Of a stretch of DNA of 64,000 bases, positions 8,926-17,963 are shown piece after piece. Source of the stretch: Vibrio superstes. Lineage in GTDB: Bacteria; Pseudomonadota; Gammaproteobacteria; Enterobacterales; Vibrionaceae. The notes below the pieces were generated by a model, which saw only the letters and a list, made by a program, of their open reading frames with translations, did not search any database and was not told the origin of the DNA. Position 1 is the first letter of the stretch; the number at the start of each line of letters is the position of its first letter. Made by a program: the position numbers and the translations under genes. Where the stretch lies: the NCBI RefSeq assembly GCF_003569005.1, contig NZ_BCUR01000004.1, forward strand, positions 372,001 through 436,000, written 5' to 3'.

Positions 8926-8976
8926 AGGGTATTTGACCTATGATAATCAAATAGATCATCATAGGTCAAATACCCT
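8926..8976. repeat. Perfect 19-bp inverted repeat before focA
   Basis: Arms at 8926-8944 and 8958-8976 are exact reverse complements around a 13-base loop. Each arm carries GGGTATTTGACC. The second arm is followed by TTTAA only, so it is a poor intrinsic terminator by the usual rule. It lies 17 bases after the DUF3299 stop and 136 bases before the focA start. Confidence 0.85.
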
Positions 8977-9111
8977 TTAAGCTGTACAGAAGTAAAAATG
9001 CTGATTGCCATAAAATCAATATAAAGTTGCATAAACACATCTATGCAATAGGACTGATGAGGAGTAGATTCTGCGTACTCTTTAACCTTTATTTATGTGT
9101 GAAATTGCGTA

Positions 9112-9963
9112 ATGGCTGATACAACCCCCACTCCTTTTGAATCTCTTCTTCCTCCAGAAATGGCCGTACGTGCCGCTGATGTAGGTGAAAGCAAAGCAAC
9201 TAAGAAGCCAATAAAATCATTTATGTTAGCGATTGCAGCTGGCATGCACATTGGTATCGCATTCGTTTTTTATACTGTGGTGACGACGGGCGCTGCGGAA
9301 ATGCCTTATGGTATGGCGAAGTTGATGGGCGGATTAGCGTTCAGCCTCGGGCTGATACTTGTGGTTATCACAGGCGGTGAGCTATTTACCAGCACAGTGC
9401 TGACTCTCGTTGCTAAGGTGAGTGGTCGAATAACTTGGGGTCAACTGGCCAAGAACTGGTGCGTTGTTTACTTCGGTAATTTTGTTGGCGCCATGATGCT
9501 GGTGGGTATTATGATGGTCACTAAAGAATATATGAGTGATGGAGGGCTGATGGGGCTCAATGCCATGGCCATTTCACAGCATAAGCTTCACCATACTTTC
9601 TGGCAGGCCGTTGCGTTAGGCCTGATGTGTAACCTTTTGGTTTGTTTGGCTATTTGGATGACATATAGCGCTCGTTCCCTTACAGATAAAGTGATTATCT
9701 TGATCTTGCCAGTGGCAATGTTTGTGGCATCGGGCTTTGAACACAGCATCGCAAACATGTTCCAAGTGCCTATGGCGATTGCGATTAAAAACTTCGCACC
9801 CGCAGAGTTTTGGCAAATGACAGGGGCAAACATTGCTAACTATGCTGATCTCAACGTTCTGGATTTTGTTATAAACAACCTAATACCCGTAACTATTGGC
9901 AATATCATTGGTGGTGGTTTGTTTGTGGGTATCTACTTTTGGATGATCTATCTGAAAGACTAA
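9112..9963 (+). CDS. focA: Formate/nitrite transporter family channel (FocA-type)
   Basis: A 283-residue, six-helix inner-membrane channel of the FNT family. The N-terminus (PFESLLPPEMAVRAADVG) and the first helix region (FMLAIAAGMHIGIAFVFYTV) closely follow E. coli FocA, as does the family signature around GGELFTSTVLTLVAKVSG and the NWCVVYFGNFVGA helix. It would form a pentamer and pass formate or a related small anion in either direction. No pyruvate formate-lyase gene is beside it, so it stands as a single unit after a long inverted repeat. No strong ribosome site precedes the ATG. A nitrite or hydrosulfide channel is the main alternative. Confidence 0.82.
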   Translation: MADTTPTPFESLLPPEMAVRAADVGESKATKKPIKSFMLAIAAGMHIGIAFVFYTVVTTGAAEMPYGMAKLMGGLAFSLGLILVVITGGELFTSTVLTLVAKVSGRITWGQLAKNWCVVYFGNFVGAMMLVGIMMVTKEYMSDGGLMGLNAMAISQHKLHHTFWQAVALGLMCNLLVCLAIWMTYSARSLTDKVIILILPVAMFVASGFEHSIANMFQVPMAIAIKNFAPAEFWQMTGANIANYADLNVLDFVINNLIPVTIGNIIGGGLFVGIYFWMIYLKD

Positions 9964-10078
9964 GGAGTAATTTTCCCTCGAATATTGTGCCTGTCACCTT
10001 TCCATAGGCGCAATTTGTTGTATGCATTTAAGTGATTGGTCATAATGATGAGAGCATTATTAGGACCTATCGCTTTTT

Positions 10079-11086
10079 ATGACGCAAACCCCAAAGAAGA
10101 ACAGACCCACGCTACAGGACGTAGCCGATCTGGTTGGCGTAACCAAGATGACGGTATCACGTTATTTACGTAATCCAGATTCAGTAGCCGAAAAAACACG
10201 CCACAAGATCTCTGCGGTATTAGAGGAGGTCGGTTATATCGAGAACCGAGCCCCAGCCATGCTTTCAAAATCGTCTAGTAAAGCTATCGGGGTATTGCTT
10301 CCATCACTCTCCAACCAAATCTTTGCCTCTTTCGTTCAAGGAATTGAAGCGGTTACAAAAGAGCACGGTTATGAAATTCTAATTGCCCACTTCAGCTATG
10401 ACGAGCAGGAAGAAGAGCGCAAGATAGCGTCTTTACTTGCCTATCAAGTTGACGGTTTAATTTTAACCGAAAGCCATCACACCAAGCGCACCTTGCAGAT
10501 GATAAAGAGCGCAAATGTGCCCGTAGTTGAAACAATGGAGCTTCCTGAAAACCCTATTGATATAGCCGTTGGACTAGATCACGTGGAGGCTTCTTATGTC
10601 GCGGTCAAAAAGCTGATCGCGGCGGGTAAAACCTCCATCGCCTATTTTGGTGCTCGTCTTGATACTCGTACTAAATTGCGTATGCAGGGCTACGATAAAG
10701 CATTGCTAGAAGCAGGATTGGAGCTAAAACACATACTGACCTCAGAGCACTCAAGCTCGTCATTAGGGCATGCGTTGTTAGATAAAGCCTTGCAAACCTA
10801 TCCTAATCTAGATGGTGTATTTTGTACCAACGATGATATCGCAATAGGTACTGTATTAAGCGCTCAGCAGCGCGGTATAGAAGTGCCTAAGCAGATTTCG
10901 GTAATTGGTTACAATGCCTTGGAAATGGGGCAAACCATCCGCCCAATATTGACCAGCATTGATACCCCTAGATACGAAATTGGCTCGAAAAGTGCAGACC
11001 TTCTTATTCAGCGTTTGCAGGGTACATTGACGACTAGCCCACAAGTAGATATGGGTTATAGCTTTACTCAAGGTGAGAGTGTATAG
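10079..11086 (+). CDS. gntR: LacI-family gluconate repressor GntR
   Basis: A 335-residue LacI/GalR repressor. The helix-turn-helix and hinge (TLQDVADLVGVTKMTVSRYL, then VGYIENRAPAMLS) and the start of the effector domain (SKAIGVLLPSLSNQIFASFV) closely follow E. coli GntR; the FCTNDD segment of the ligand-binding domain is also kept. It should bind gluconate and release operators of the Entner-Doudoroff genes that follow; the matching double operator is at 13536-13561. The ATG has no obvious ribosome site (CTTTTT precedes it), so translation may be weak, which suits a repressor. Confidence 0.9.
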   Translation: MTQTPKKNRPTLQDVADLVGVTKMTVSRYLRNPDSVAEKTRHKISAVLEEVGYIENRAPAMLSKSSSKAIGVLLPSLSNQIFASFVQGIEAVTKEHGYEILIAHFSYDEQEEERKIASLLAYQVDGLILTESHHTKRTLQMIKSANVPVVETMELPENPIDIAVGLDHVEASYVAVKKLIAAGKTSIAYFGARLDTRTKLRMQGYDKALLEAGLELKHILTSEHSSSSLGHALLDKALQTYPNLDGVFCTNDDIAIGTVLSAQQRGIEVPKQISVIGYNALEMGQTIRPILTSIDTPRYEIGSKSADLLIQRLQGTLTTSPQVDMGYSFTQGESV

Positions 11087-11090
11087 GGAT

Positions 11091-11116
11091 AAAAAAGCCA
11101 ACGAACGTTCGTTGGC
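11091..11116 (-). terminator. Rho-independent terminator of the gntK-edd operon
   Basis: A perfect 20-base palindrome (GCCAACGAAC / GTTCGTTGGC, 11097-11116) is followed on the minus strand by six T. It serves edd and also lies just after the convergent gntR gene. Confidence 0.8.
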
Positions 11117-11143
11117 CTAAGATTCCTCACATCTAATTAATAG

Positions 11144-12940
11144 CTAGATGATAAAGCTAGCGCCTTCTTCTGCGCTGGTGACAGTCTGGCGAATCGTCTT
11201 AAACAAGTTACGTCCCCATGTCATTTGATCCGCTTCAGTATCGATAGTTAACAATGTACGACCGCTAGTGTCAGCAAGATTGTTTAGCTCCGATGTTTGA
11301 CAGTCCAAACGAATCATATCGCCATCTCTAACTAAACCAATGGCGCCACCGCGAATTGCTTCAGGAGAGATGTGGATTGCGGATGGGATCTTGCCTGATG
11401 CACCGGATAAGCGGCCATCAGTGACCAATGCCACCTTATGGCCTGCCTTTTGGATATTGCCGAGAATTGGCATGAGCTTGTGAAGTTCAGGCATGCCGTT
11501 TGCTGCTGGACCATTGTGGGTGACCACCACAACACAGTCTTTATTCAGTTCTCCGCGCTGGTACGCCGCTTCAACATCGTGCTGAGACTGAAAGACAATT
11601 GCAGGAGCTTCAATAGTGCGTTGATCTTCTTTTACTGCAGACACCTTCACCACTGAACGGCCTAGGTTGCCATCTAACACTCGAGTACCGCCAGTCGCCT
11701 GGAATACTTCATCTGTTGCTGAGATAACACCTGAATCGGCACTCCCTTGGCAGTGATTCCAAACCAATTCTCCATCATTCAAGCTTGGCAGTGTCATCTG
11801 CTCTTCGAAGCTTCCAAAGGTCGGAGTCACATCGCGATGCAGTAGGTTTGCTTCATCCAGCCTATGTAATAGAGCAGGAACGCCACCGGCTTCTTGAAAC
11901 GCGTTCATGTCCGCGGGACCGTTTGGATAGACTCGAGCCAGCAGAGGAACAGTATTAGAAAGATCGCTAATGTCCTGCCAGGTTAGTTGAATACCTGCCG
12001 CGCGGGCCACAGCCAACATATGGATGGTGTGGTTGGTACTGCCACCAGAAGCAAGCAAGGCAATCACACCATTGATAAGACTCTTCTCAGTGACAACATC
12101 CGAAAGAGGGCGGAAGTTACTTGAGCCCGCGGTCATTGACGCAATCTTTTTGGAGGCAAAGTCTGTTAATGCATGGCGAAGATCAGAGTTTGGTTGAATA
12201 AACGCAGAACCCGGCAGCATCAAGCCCATCGCTTCAAACACCAGTTGATTGGTGTTTGCTGTGCCGTAGAAGGTACAAGTACCGGGTGAATGGTATGCCT
12301 GACATTCCATTTCAAGAAGGGCATCTTTACCTACTTCACCCGCAGCGTATTGCTGACGAACGCTGACCTTTTCTTCATTGCTGATGCCTGTTGGCATTAG
12401 GCCTGCTGGGATGAATGCTGCTGGCAGGTGCGCGTAAGCGAGTGCCCCCATCAGTTGCCCCGGAGCAATTTTGTCACAGATACCCAGTAGCAAGGTGGCA
12501 TCAAACATATTGTGGCTTAGAGAAAGGGCCGTTGATTGTGCGATTAAATCACGAGAAAACAAAGACATATCCATGCCAGCCTGACCTTGGGTCACGCCAT
12601 CACACATAGCAGGGACGCCGCCAGCTACTTGTGCTGTGTGGCCTAGCTCGGCAAGAGATTTCTTTATTTGGTCTGGGTAATGCTGATAAGGCTGATGCGC
12701 ACTTAACATGTCATTGTAAGAGGTAATCAGCGCCACATTTGAGCGTGTAAAATCTAGAATCTGGCTCTTTTCAGATGAGCAGGAGGCAGCTACAGCATGG
12801 GCGAGGTTGCCACAGGACAAATGAGCACGCACCTTACCTTGTTCGGCTTGTTGCTGAGTTTGAGCCATAAAAACAGTACGACTTTTAAGGCTACGTTCAA
12901 TCAAACGCTCTGTTACGGCTTGGACGGTTGGATGAATCAT
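11144..12940 (-). CDS. edd: 6-phosphogluconate dehydratase
   Basis: First enzyme of the Entner-Doudoroff pathway: converts 6-phosphogluconate to 2-keto-3-deoxy-6-phosphogluconate, with an iron-sulfur cluster. 598 residues, close to the 603 of E. coli. IlvD/Edd family segments are clear: SYNDMLSAHQP, PAMCDGVTQGQAGMDMSLFS, LGICDKIAPGQL, and near the C-terminus VALVTDGRLSGASGKIPSA. The cysteines in AMCDGV and GICDK, and one in SPGTCTFYGTANTN, are in the expected cluster positions. The start overlaps the gntK stop by four bases, so the two are translationally coupled. The product is cleaved by the Eda enzyme encoded on the other arm of the locus. Confidence 0.96.
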   Translation of the reverse strand: MIHPTVQAVTERLIERSLKSRTVFMAQTQQQAEQGKVRAHLSCGNLAHAVAASCSSEKSQILDFTRSNVALITSYNDMLSAHQPYQHYPDQIKKSLAELGHTAQVAGGVPAMCDGVTQGQAGMDMSLFSRDLIAQSTALSLSHNMFDATLLLGICDKIAPGQLMGALAYAHLPAAFIPAGLMPTGISNEEKVSVRQQYAAGEVGKDALLEMECQAYHSPGTCTFYGTANTNQLVFEAMGLMLPGSAFIQPNSDLRHALTDFASKKIASMTAGSSNFRPLSDVVTEKSLINGVIALLASGGSTNHTIHMLAVARAAGIQLTWQDISDLSNTVPLLARVYPNGPADMNAFQEAGGVPALLHRLDEANLLHRDVTPTFGSFEEQMTLPSLNDGELVWNHCQGSADSGVISATDEVFQATGGTRVLDGNLGRSVVKVSAVKEDQRTIEAPAIVFQSQHDVEAAYQRGELNKDCVVVVTHNGPAANGMPELHKLMPILGNIQKAGHKVALVTDGRLSGASGKIPSAIHISPEAIRGGAIGLVRDGDMIRLDCQTSELNNLADTSGRTLLTIDTEADQMTWGRNLFKTIRQTVTSAEEGASFII

Positions 12941-13458
12941 GCAAGGTTCTCACTTTTTTCTGTAATGGCAGCGGCAGAGCGCTCAACGACTTCTGCGATA
13001 CTGCAGTCAATATCAACGGCAATGGTCTTTGGTTCTGAGTCTGGTCTTTCTAAGGCTTCAAATTGACTGGTGACCATATTCAGTTTCATAAAGTGGCCTT
13101 TACGTTGCTTCATACGCTCCATGATAAGGTCGATGCTACCGTCCAAGAATAAGAAGGTAACGTTGCCATTGCCTTCACGAATTTGGTCGCGATATTTCTT
13201 TTTTAGAGCAGAGCACACGATAACTCCATGTTCATTTTTGCTTTCTAGGCTATAGGCAGCATCACGAATTCGTTCTAGCCAAGGTGTACGATCGTCATCA
13301 TCCAATGGCATTCCGGACGCCATTTTCTGAATGTTTGCTCTAGGGTGAAGATCATCACCATCGATGAACTTGTACCCTAACTTCTGTGCTAACTGAGCGC
13401 CGATAGTGCTTTTTCCACTCGCACATACACCCATTACGATAATGCTACTGCCCGCCAT
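12937..13458 (-). CDS. gntK: Gluconokinase
   Basis: Phosphorylates gluconate to 6-phosphogluconate with ATP. 173 residues, the normal length of thermoresistant GntK. The P-loop GVCASGKST is at about residues 7-15, followed by the family motifs FIDGDDLHPRANIQKMASG, PLDDDDRTPWL and VCSALKKKYRD. It is the first gene of the minus-strand gntK-edd operon, reading away from the shared operator region and divergent from the permease gene. Regulation by GntR is implied by the double operator 80-100 bases before its start. Confidence 0.96.
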   Translation of the reverse strand: MAGSSIIVMGVCASGKSTIGAQLAQKLGYKFIDGDDLHPRANIQKMASGMPLDDDDRTPWLERIRDAAYSLESKNEHGVIVCSALKKKYRDQIREGNGNVTFLFLDGSIDLIMERMKQRKGHFMKLNMVTSQFEALERPDSEPKTIAVDIDCSIAEVVERSAAAITEKSENLA

Positions 13459-13535
13459 AATTGTTCCTTTCGATAAAGTTTGCGCGTGATCTCAATTTTC
13501 GATATCACTTCAAAATATAGGTTTATCTTATTATT

Positions 13536-13561
13536 GTTACGGGTAACATGTTACCCGTAAC
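13536..13561. promoter_or_regulatory. Double GntR-type operator between divergent gluconate genes
   Basis: A perfect 26-base palindrome is made of two 12-base operator-like sites, GTTACGGGTAAC and GTTACCCGTAAC, separated by AT. Each is itself a GTTAC-NN-GTAAC palindrome, which fits a LacI-family GntR dimer (E. coli GntR sites share the TGTTACC half). Placement between gntK-edd and the permease-eda arm supports shared control of both by the nearby GntR. Confidence 0.8.
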
Positions 13562-13612
13562 TTAGTTAGATGTGAACCAACACACAAATATTTTAATTCT
13601 AAAGGTGAGACC

Positions 13613-14989
13613 ATGGAGCAGATCGCTCAAGCCGCAGATCCTACATATCTGTTAACTATTGCAGGGCTAGCTATAGCAGCATTGCTAATCCTAATCATTA
13701 AACTAAAAGTTCACGCTTTTGCTTCTTTGACTCTTGTGAGTCTGGGTACAGCGATTGCAACAGGCGTTAGCACAGACCAAGTGGTACCAACCATGATGGG
13801 CGGTTTTGGAGGCACATTAGCCTCGGTTGCTCTGCTTGTTGGCCTTGGCGCTATGATAGGTAAAATACTCGAGGTAACTGGCGGTGCTAAGGTGCTTGCG
13901 GATACCTTGATAGGGCGCTTTGGTAAAGAGCGCGCACCTTTAGCTTTGGGTATCGCATCCTTGCTATTTGGCTTCCCTATCTTCTTTGATGCTGGCCTTG
14001 TGGTCATGATGCCAATCATCTTTAGCGTCGCTAAGCGCTTTGGTGGCTCACCGCTTAAATATGCTCTGCCTTCGGCAGGTGCATTCGCGGTTATGCATGC
14101 CTTTGTACCACCGCATCCTGGTCCAGTAGCTGCCGCTGATTTACTCGGTGCGAACATAGGTCTACTTCTGTTTGTGGGTATCTTGGTAGCAATTCCTACT
14201 TGGTACTTTGGCGCTTATCTTTTTGGTTTGTACGCAGGCAAGAAATTCGACATTCCATTATCAAAAGCTTTCTTCAATAGTGACGCTATTGTTGATGAAT
14301 CTAAGCTACCAAAATTTGGTACGGTAATGGCTATCTTGGTTCTGCCGGTTGTCCTTATCTGTCTTGATACTGGTTTGAATACACTGGCGGTTGCGGGTGT
14401 GATTGACGGTAAATCAGCAGTGGTAGAATTCCTGCGTATGTTGGGTAAAACACCGGTTGCGCTTTTGATTACTCTACTGGTTTGTTTGTTGGTATTTGCC
14501 AAAGACTACGGCATGGCAAAGCTTGAAAAACTGTGTGGTGACTCTCTTGCGCCTATCTGTGCTGTAATTCTAGTGACCGGTGCTGGTGGCATGTTTGGTG
14601 GCGTACTTCGCGCTAGCGGCATTGGTGATGCACTTGCCGGTGTGCTGGCAGATACGGGTATGCCTATCGTGGTTGCAGCTTTTGTGATTTCAACGTGTCT
14701 ACGAGTGGCTCAGGGTTCAGCAACCGTAGCATTGACCACGACTGCAGCCTTGATTGCTCCAACAGTAGCGGCCACTACAGGCCTTTCTGAGCTAGACCTT
14801 TGTTTCATCGTTATCTCTATCGCAGGCGGTGCAACCGTACTGTCTCACTTTAACGACTCTGGCTTCTGGTTGGTTTCCCGTCTAATGGAAATGGATGAGA
14901 AGACCACATTGAAAACTTGGACAGTAATGGAGACGCTACTAGGTAGTATTGCCTTCATCATTGTGGCAACTCTTAGCTTCATTCTTTAG
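13613..14989 (+). CDS. GntP-family gluconate permease
   Basis: A 458-residue membrane protein with about twelve to fourteen hydrophobic segments. Family landmarks include HAFASLTLVSLGTA near the N-terminus, FGFPIFFDAGLVVMMPI, HAFVPPHPGPVAAADLLG, QGSATVALTT and HFNDSGFWLVSR. It should import gluconate with H+. It is first in a two-gene unit with eda (nine bases apart) and is divergent from gntK-edd. AAAGGTGAGA precedes the ATG. The segments resemble E. coli GntP/GntT at least as well as GntU, so I give no specific symbol; a related sugar acid could be the true substrate, but the neighbours make gluconate most likely. Confidence 0.9.
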   Translation: MEQIAQAADPTYLLTIAGLAIAALLILIIKLKVHAFASLTLVSLGTAIATGVSTDQVVPTMMGGFGGTLASVALLVGLGAMIGKILEVTGGAKVLADTLIGRFGKERAPLALGIASLLFGFPIFFDAGLVVMMPIIFSVAKRFGGSPLKYALPSAGAFAVMHAFVPPHPGPVAAADLLGANIGLLLFVGILVAIPTWYFGAYLFGLYAGKKFDIPLSKAFFNSDAIVDESKLPKFGTVMAILVLPVVLICLDTGLNTLAVAGVIDGKSAVVEFLRMLGKTPVALLITLLVCLLVFAKDYGMAKLEKLCGDSLAPICAVILVTGAGGMFGGVLRASGIGDALAGVLADTGMPIVVAAFVISTCLRVAQGSATVALTTTAALIAPTVAATTGLSELDLCFIVISIAGGATVLSHFNDSGFWLVSRLMEMDEKTTLKTWTVMETLLGSIAFIIVATLSFIL

Positions 14990-14997
14990 AGGTCGAC

Positions 14998-15606
14998 ATG
15001 TCGAATATTGAACAGCAACTACGTGAGATTAAGGTAGTTCCAGTCATTACTATTAACAATGCACAGCAAGCGGTGCCTTTAGCTAAAGTGCTAGTAGAAA
15101 ATGGTTTACCGTGCGCTGAGGTTACGTTTCGCACCGAGGCGGGTGCAGAGTCCATTCGCCTAATGCGCGAAGCTTACCCTGACTTGCTTATTGGTGCAGG
15201 CACAGTGTTAAGCACTGCGCAAGTTGACCAAGCAATAGAGGCGGGCGCCGACTTTGTTGTAAGCCCTGGCTTAAACCCTAAGGTCGTGACCTACTGTCAG
15301 CAGCGCAGCATGCCGATTGTTCCTGGGGTAAACAACCCAAGCTTGGTGGAACAAGCGATGGAACTTGGGTTGAAGACATTGAAGTTCTTCCCTGCTGAGC
15401 CATCTGGTGGTGTACCTATGCTCAGGGCACTTACGGCTGTTTATCCAGTAAGCTTCATGCCTACTGGTGGAGTCAGTCCTAAGAACCTACAAGACTATCT
15501 TGCAATTGATGCAGTAGTGGCTTGTGGGGGTACTTGGATTGTTCCGACTAAGCTTGTTGATGAACAAGATTGGGATGCGATAGCGCAATTGATAAAGGCG
15601 CTATAA
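14998..15606 (+). CDS. eda: KDPG/KHG aldolase
   Basis: Second Entner-Doudoroff enzyme: splits 2-keto-3-deoxy-6-phosphogluconate into pyruvate and glyceraldehyde 3-phosphate. 202 residues, a single TIM barrel. The catalytic glutamate is in AEVTFRTEAG, and the Schiff-base lysine in LKFFPAEPSGG. The phosphate-binding segment PTGGVSPKN follows. It starts nine bases after the permease gene stop, with GAGGTCGAC as ribosome site, and is followed by a strong terminator. Together with gntK and edd it completes a route from gluconate to pyruvate within 5 kb. Confidence 0.96.
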   Translation: MSNIEQQLREIKVVPVITINNAQQAVPLAKVLVENGLPCAEVTFRTEAGAESIRLMREAYPDLLIGAGTVLSTAQVDQAIEAGADFVVSPGLNPKVVTYCQQRSMPIVPGVNNPSLVEQAMELGLKTLKFFPAEPSGGVPMLRALTAVYPVSFMPTGGVSPKNLQDYLAIDAVVACGGTWIVPTKLVDEQDWDAIAQLIKAL

Positions 15607-15630
15607 CTGACTGATTTATCATATATGAGA

Positions 15631-15660
15631 AGCCGATAGGGAAACCTATCGGCTTTTTTT
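15631..15660 (+). terminator. Rho-independent terminator after eda
   Basis: A 10-bp stem (AGCCGATAGG / CCTATCGGCT) with a GAAA loop is followed by eight T in all, 24 bases after the eda stop. Confidence 0.92.
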
Positions 15661-15677
15661 GTGCGTACGTAAAGGGA

Positions 15678-16871
15678 CTAGTTTGCTGTTATTTGCACAG
15701 TGTCATTGGGAGTTTCGCTTTTTTCAATCTTGTTGGCTTTGATGATTAATAGCAACCCAATGAGTGGAACAACCGCTGCGGTGTAAGGAATCATGCTCGC
15801 CCCAAGCTGCCCATCTAAGACCATGCCACCAAGGAAGCCGCCAAATGCATTCGCCAGGTTAAAGGCTGAAATGTTGGCTGTAGCGGCGAGTTCTTGACCC
15901 TCACCTCCGTGGTTCATTACGCGTAATTGCATTGCAGGTACGTTAGCAAATGAAGCAATACCAAAGATAAATAGTGAGCCGACGAAGAGTATTTTACTGC
16001 CAGTAAACATACCGACTAGTAGGAGTGATGCGATGAGGGCGATGGCCCAAAACATGGAGGCCTTGGTTAGGCTTTTATCTGAAGAGCGACCACCCAATGT
16101 ATTACCAATAATTAAGCCAACACCAACCAATACCAGAATCCAAGTAACCGAGTCTTGCTCAAAGCCAGTCACATGCATGGCGATAGGGGCAATGTAGCCG
16201 TAGAGTGTCATAAAGCCTGACCAAGCAAAAGCAGTAATGGCTAAACTTATCAATAGCATAGGATTCTTGAAGGCTTGTAGTTGGGTCTTGATGTCTTTCG
16301 CTTCACTGTGTCCTGAAGAGTGGATAGCAAGCATGATAAACACAAGTGCAACAGCGCCAAAACCGGCCACAGTCAAAAAGGTATTGCTCCAACCAAAGGT
16401 TAGGCTTATCCAAGTACCTGCTGGTACACCCAGCACGTTGGCTAGGGTAAGTCCTGCAAACATTTGCCCTACAGCTCTACCAGCCATCTTCTCCGAAACT
16501 AGATTTGTCGCAACCACCGCACCGATACCGTAAAAAGGTCCCTGTACTAGACCTGCGATTACGCGACTAGCGAGTAGTAAAGTGTAATTAGGCGCCAGCG
16601 CCGAGAGTATGTTGCCTAGGATAAATAGCCCCATTAGGCCAATAAGTACGTTCTTTTTATTAAACTTGGCCAGATAAATGGTCAGGATTGGGCCACCGAC
16701 AACGATAGCCAGTGCGTATGCGCTGATTAAGTATCCCGCTTGTCCTTCAGTGATAGAGAGTGATGTAGCAATTTGTGGAAGGATACCTGCGATAACAAAC
16801 TCGGCAGTGCCTATGGCAAAGGCCGCCAGCGTTAATATCCAAACCTGCATTGGCATTTTTTGTTGAGTCAT
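15678..16871 (-). CDS. MFS transporter (DHA1 family, YdhP/AraJ-like)
   Basis: A 397-residue major facilitator with twelve predicted helices. The first helix (LTLAAFAIGTAEFVIAGILP), the SRVIAGLVQGPFYGIGAVVA segment and the GLTLANVLGVPAGTWI segment follow the drug:H+ antiporter group that includes E. coli YdhP and AraJ. It is probably an exporter of a drug or a metabolite such as a sugar or purine. TGGAG precedes the ATG on its strand. It is divergent from a LysR-type gene 114 bases away, the probable regulator. The substrate is not readable from the sequence. Confidence 0.87.
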   Translation of the reverse strand: MTQQKMPMQVWILTLAAFAIGTAEFVIAGILPQIATSLSITEGQAGYLISAYALAIVVGGPILTIYLAKFNKKNVLIGLMGLFILGNILSALAPNYTLLLASRVIAGLVQGPFYGIGAVVATNLVSEKMAGRAVGQMFAGLTLANVLGVPAGTWISLTFGWSNTFLTVAGFGAVALVFIMLAIHSSGHSEAKDIKTQLQAFKNPMLLISLAITAFAWSGFMTLYGYIAPIAMHVTGFEQDSVTWILVLVGVGLIIGNTLGGRSSDKSLTKASMFWAIALIASLLLVGMFTGSKILFVGSLFIFGIASFANVPAMQLRVMNHGGEGQELAATANISAFNLANAFGGFLGGMVLDGQLGASMIPYTAAVVPLIGLLLIIKANKIEKSETPNDTVQITAN

Positions 16872-16985
16872 AACTTACTCCAGTAATTCGTTTCAATAGC
16901 GCAATTATTACTCTTTATTTATATTTTGATAATTAGTTAAAAATTGAATACATTATTTATCTGAAGTTAATAGTGGGGGGTAGTT

Positions 16986-17900
16986 ATGGATAAGCTTTCT
17001 GATATGGCGATGTTTGTTTCGATAGTGAAACAGAAAAGCATGGCAGCTACAGCGCGGGAACTGGGGGTTTCAGCCGCCTCTATCACCAATCGATTACAGG
17101 CGTTGGAAGACCGTTATGGGGTTAAACTGCTCAATCGCACTACGCGACATTTGTCACTGACTGAGGTAGGGGAGCTTTATTATCGCTCTTGCTTAGACAT
17201 TTTGGAAAGTGTGAATGAAACTGAGAGTTTGATTAAACAAGGCACACGACTAACCCAAGGGCCAATTAAGATAGTGGCTCCCAAAGACATCAGCAAGCAG
17301 ATACTTTTGCCTATCATCTCTGAGTTTACAGAGCATCACCCGGAGATCACGCCATCCCTTTATCTGAATGACCACGTACACAACATCGCAGACAGTGGCG
17401 TCGATCTGGTGATTCGCTATGGAGAATTGCATGACAGCAACATTATATCCAGAACACTCGGCAAGAGTGAACGCGTGCTGTGTGCCTCGCCTGAGTACTT
17501 AAAAGATCATGGTGTTCCTAAAGCTCCAAGAGATCTCACTAAGCATCATGCTTTGGTCATGTTAAGCGCCGAACAAGAATTGAAAACCTGGTACTTCAGG
17601 AAAAACTCAAAGCTAGAATCGGTAACTGTGAAGCCAAAGATGTTATCCAATGATGGTGAGATAATTAAACAACTTGCAGTAAATGGGCAGGGAATTGCTA
17701 TGAAGTCACGCCTAGACATCTTATCTGAGGTTAAAGGCGGAAAGTTGGTTACATTACTCGATGACTACACAAAAAACTTCAATTCTGCCACTACCGGCAC
17801 TAGTACAGACTTGAGGGTGTATTACCTAGATAAGAAGCATCAGCCGAAGCGTATTCGTTTGTTTTTGGATTTTTTGTATCAGAGTTTTGCTGAAACCTAA
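16986..17900 (+). CDS. LysR-type transcriptional regulator
   Basis: A 304-residue regulator. The N-terminal winged helix (about 1-62; DMAMFVSIVKQKSMAATARE, SAASITNRLQALEDRYGVKL, LNRTTRHLSLTEVGE) belongs to the branch of LysR proteins with AaeR/DmlR-like features. The effector domain begins near GPIKIVAPKDI. GGGGGG before the ATG is a strong purine site. The divergent arrangement suggests it controls the MFS exporter. Its effector is unknown. Confidence 0.88.
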   Translation: MDKLSDMAMFVSIVKQKSMAATARELGVSAASITNRLQALEDRYGVKLLNRTTRHLSLTEVGELYYRSCLDILESVNETESLIKQGTRLTQGPIKIVAPKDISKQILLPIISEFTEHHPEITPSLYLNDHVHNIADSGVDLVIRYGELHDSNIISRTLGKSERVLCASPEYLKDHGVPKAPRDLTKHHALVMLSAEQELKTWYFRKNSKLESVTVKPKMLSNDGEIIKQLAVNGQGIAMKSRLDILSEVKGGKLVTLLDDYTKNFNSATTGTSTDLRVYYLDKKHQPKRIRLFLDFLYQSFAET

Positions 17901-17907
17901 GAGCGAA

Positions 17908-17940
17908 AAGGCCTGATGACATCAAGTGCTATCAGGCCTT
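17908..17940 (-). terminator. Terminator between convergent LysR and ProV genes
   Basis: A perfect 10-bp stem (AAGGCCTGAT / ATCAGGCCTT) has a 13-base loop. On the minus strand it is followed by TTCGC after two further T, so it mainly serves the transporter operon; it may also stop the LysR transcript. Confidence 0.6.
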
Positions 17941-17963
17941 CGACTATAAGAAATAGAAAGAAA

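Noticed and set aside
13571..13586. CRP-like site TGTGA-N6-ACACA before the gluconate permease
   Set aside because: Only one half matches fully and it lies within 30 bases of the ATG, past the likely promoter; gluconate genes are often CRP-controlled but this site is too weak to annotate.
13711..14157. 148-codon minus-strand frame inside the gluconate permease gene
   Set aside because: It is antisense to a well-supported transporter and its Pro/Ala/Thr-rich translation reflects the complement of hydrophobic codons.
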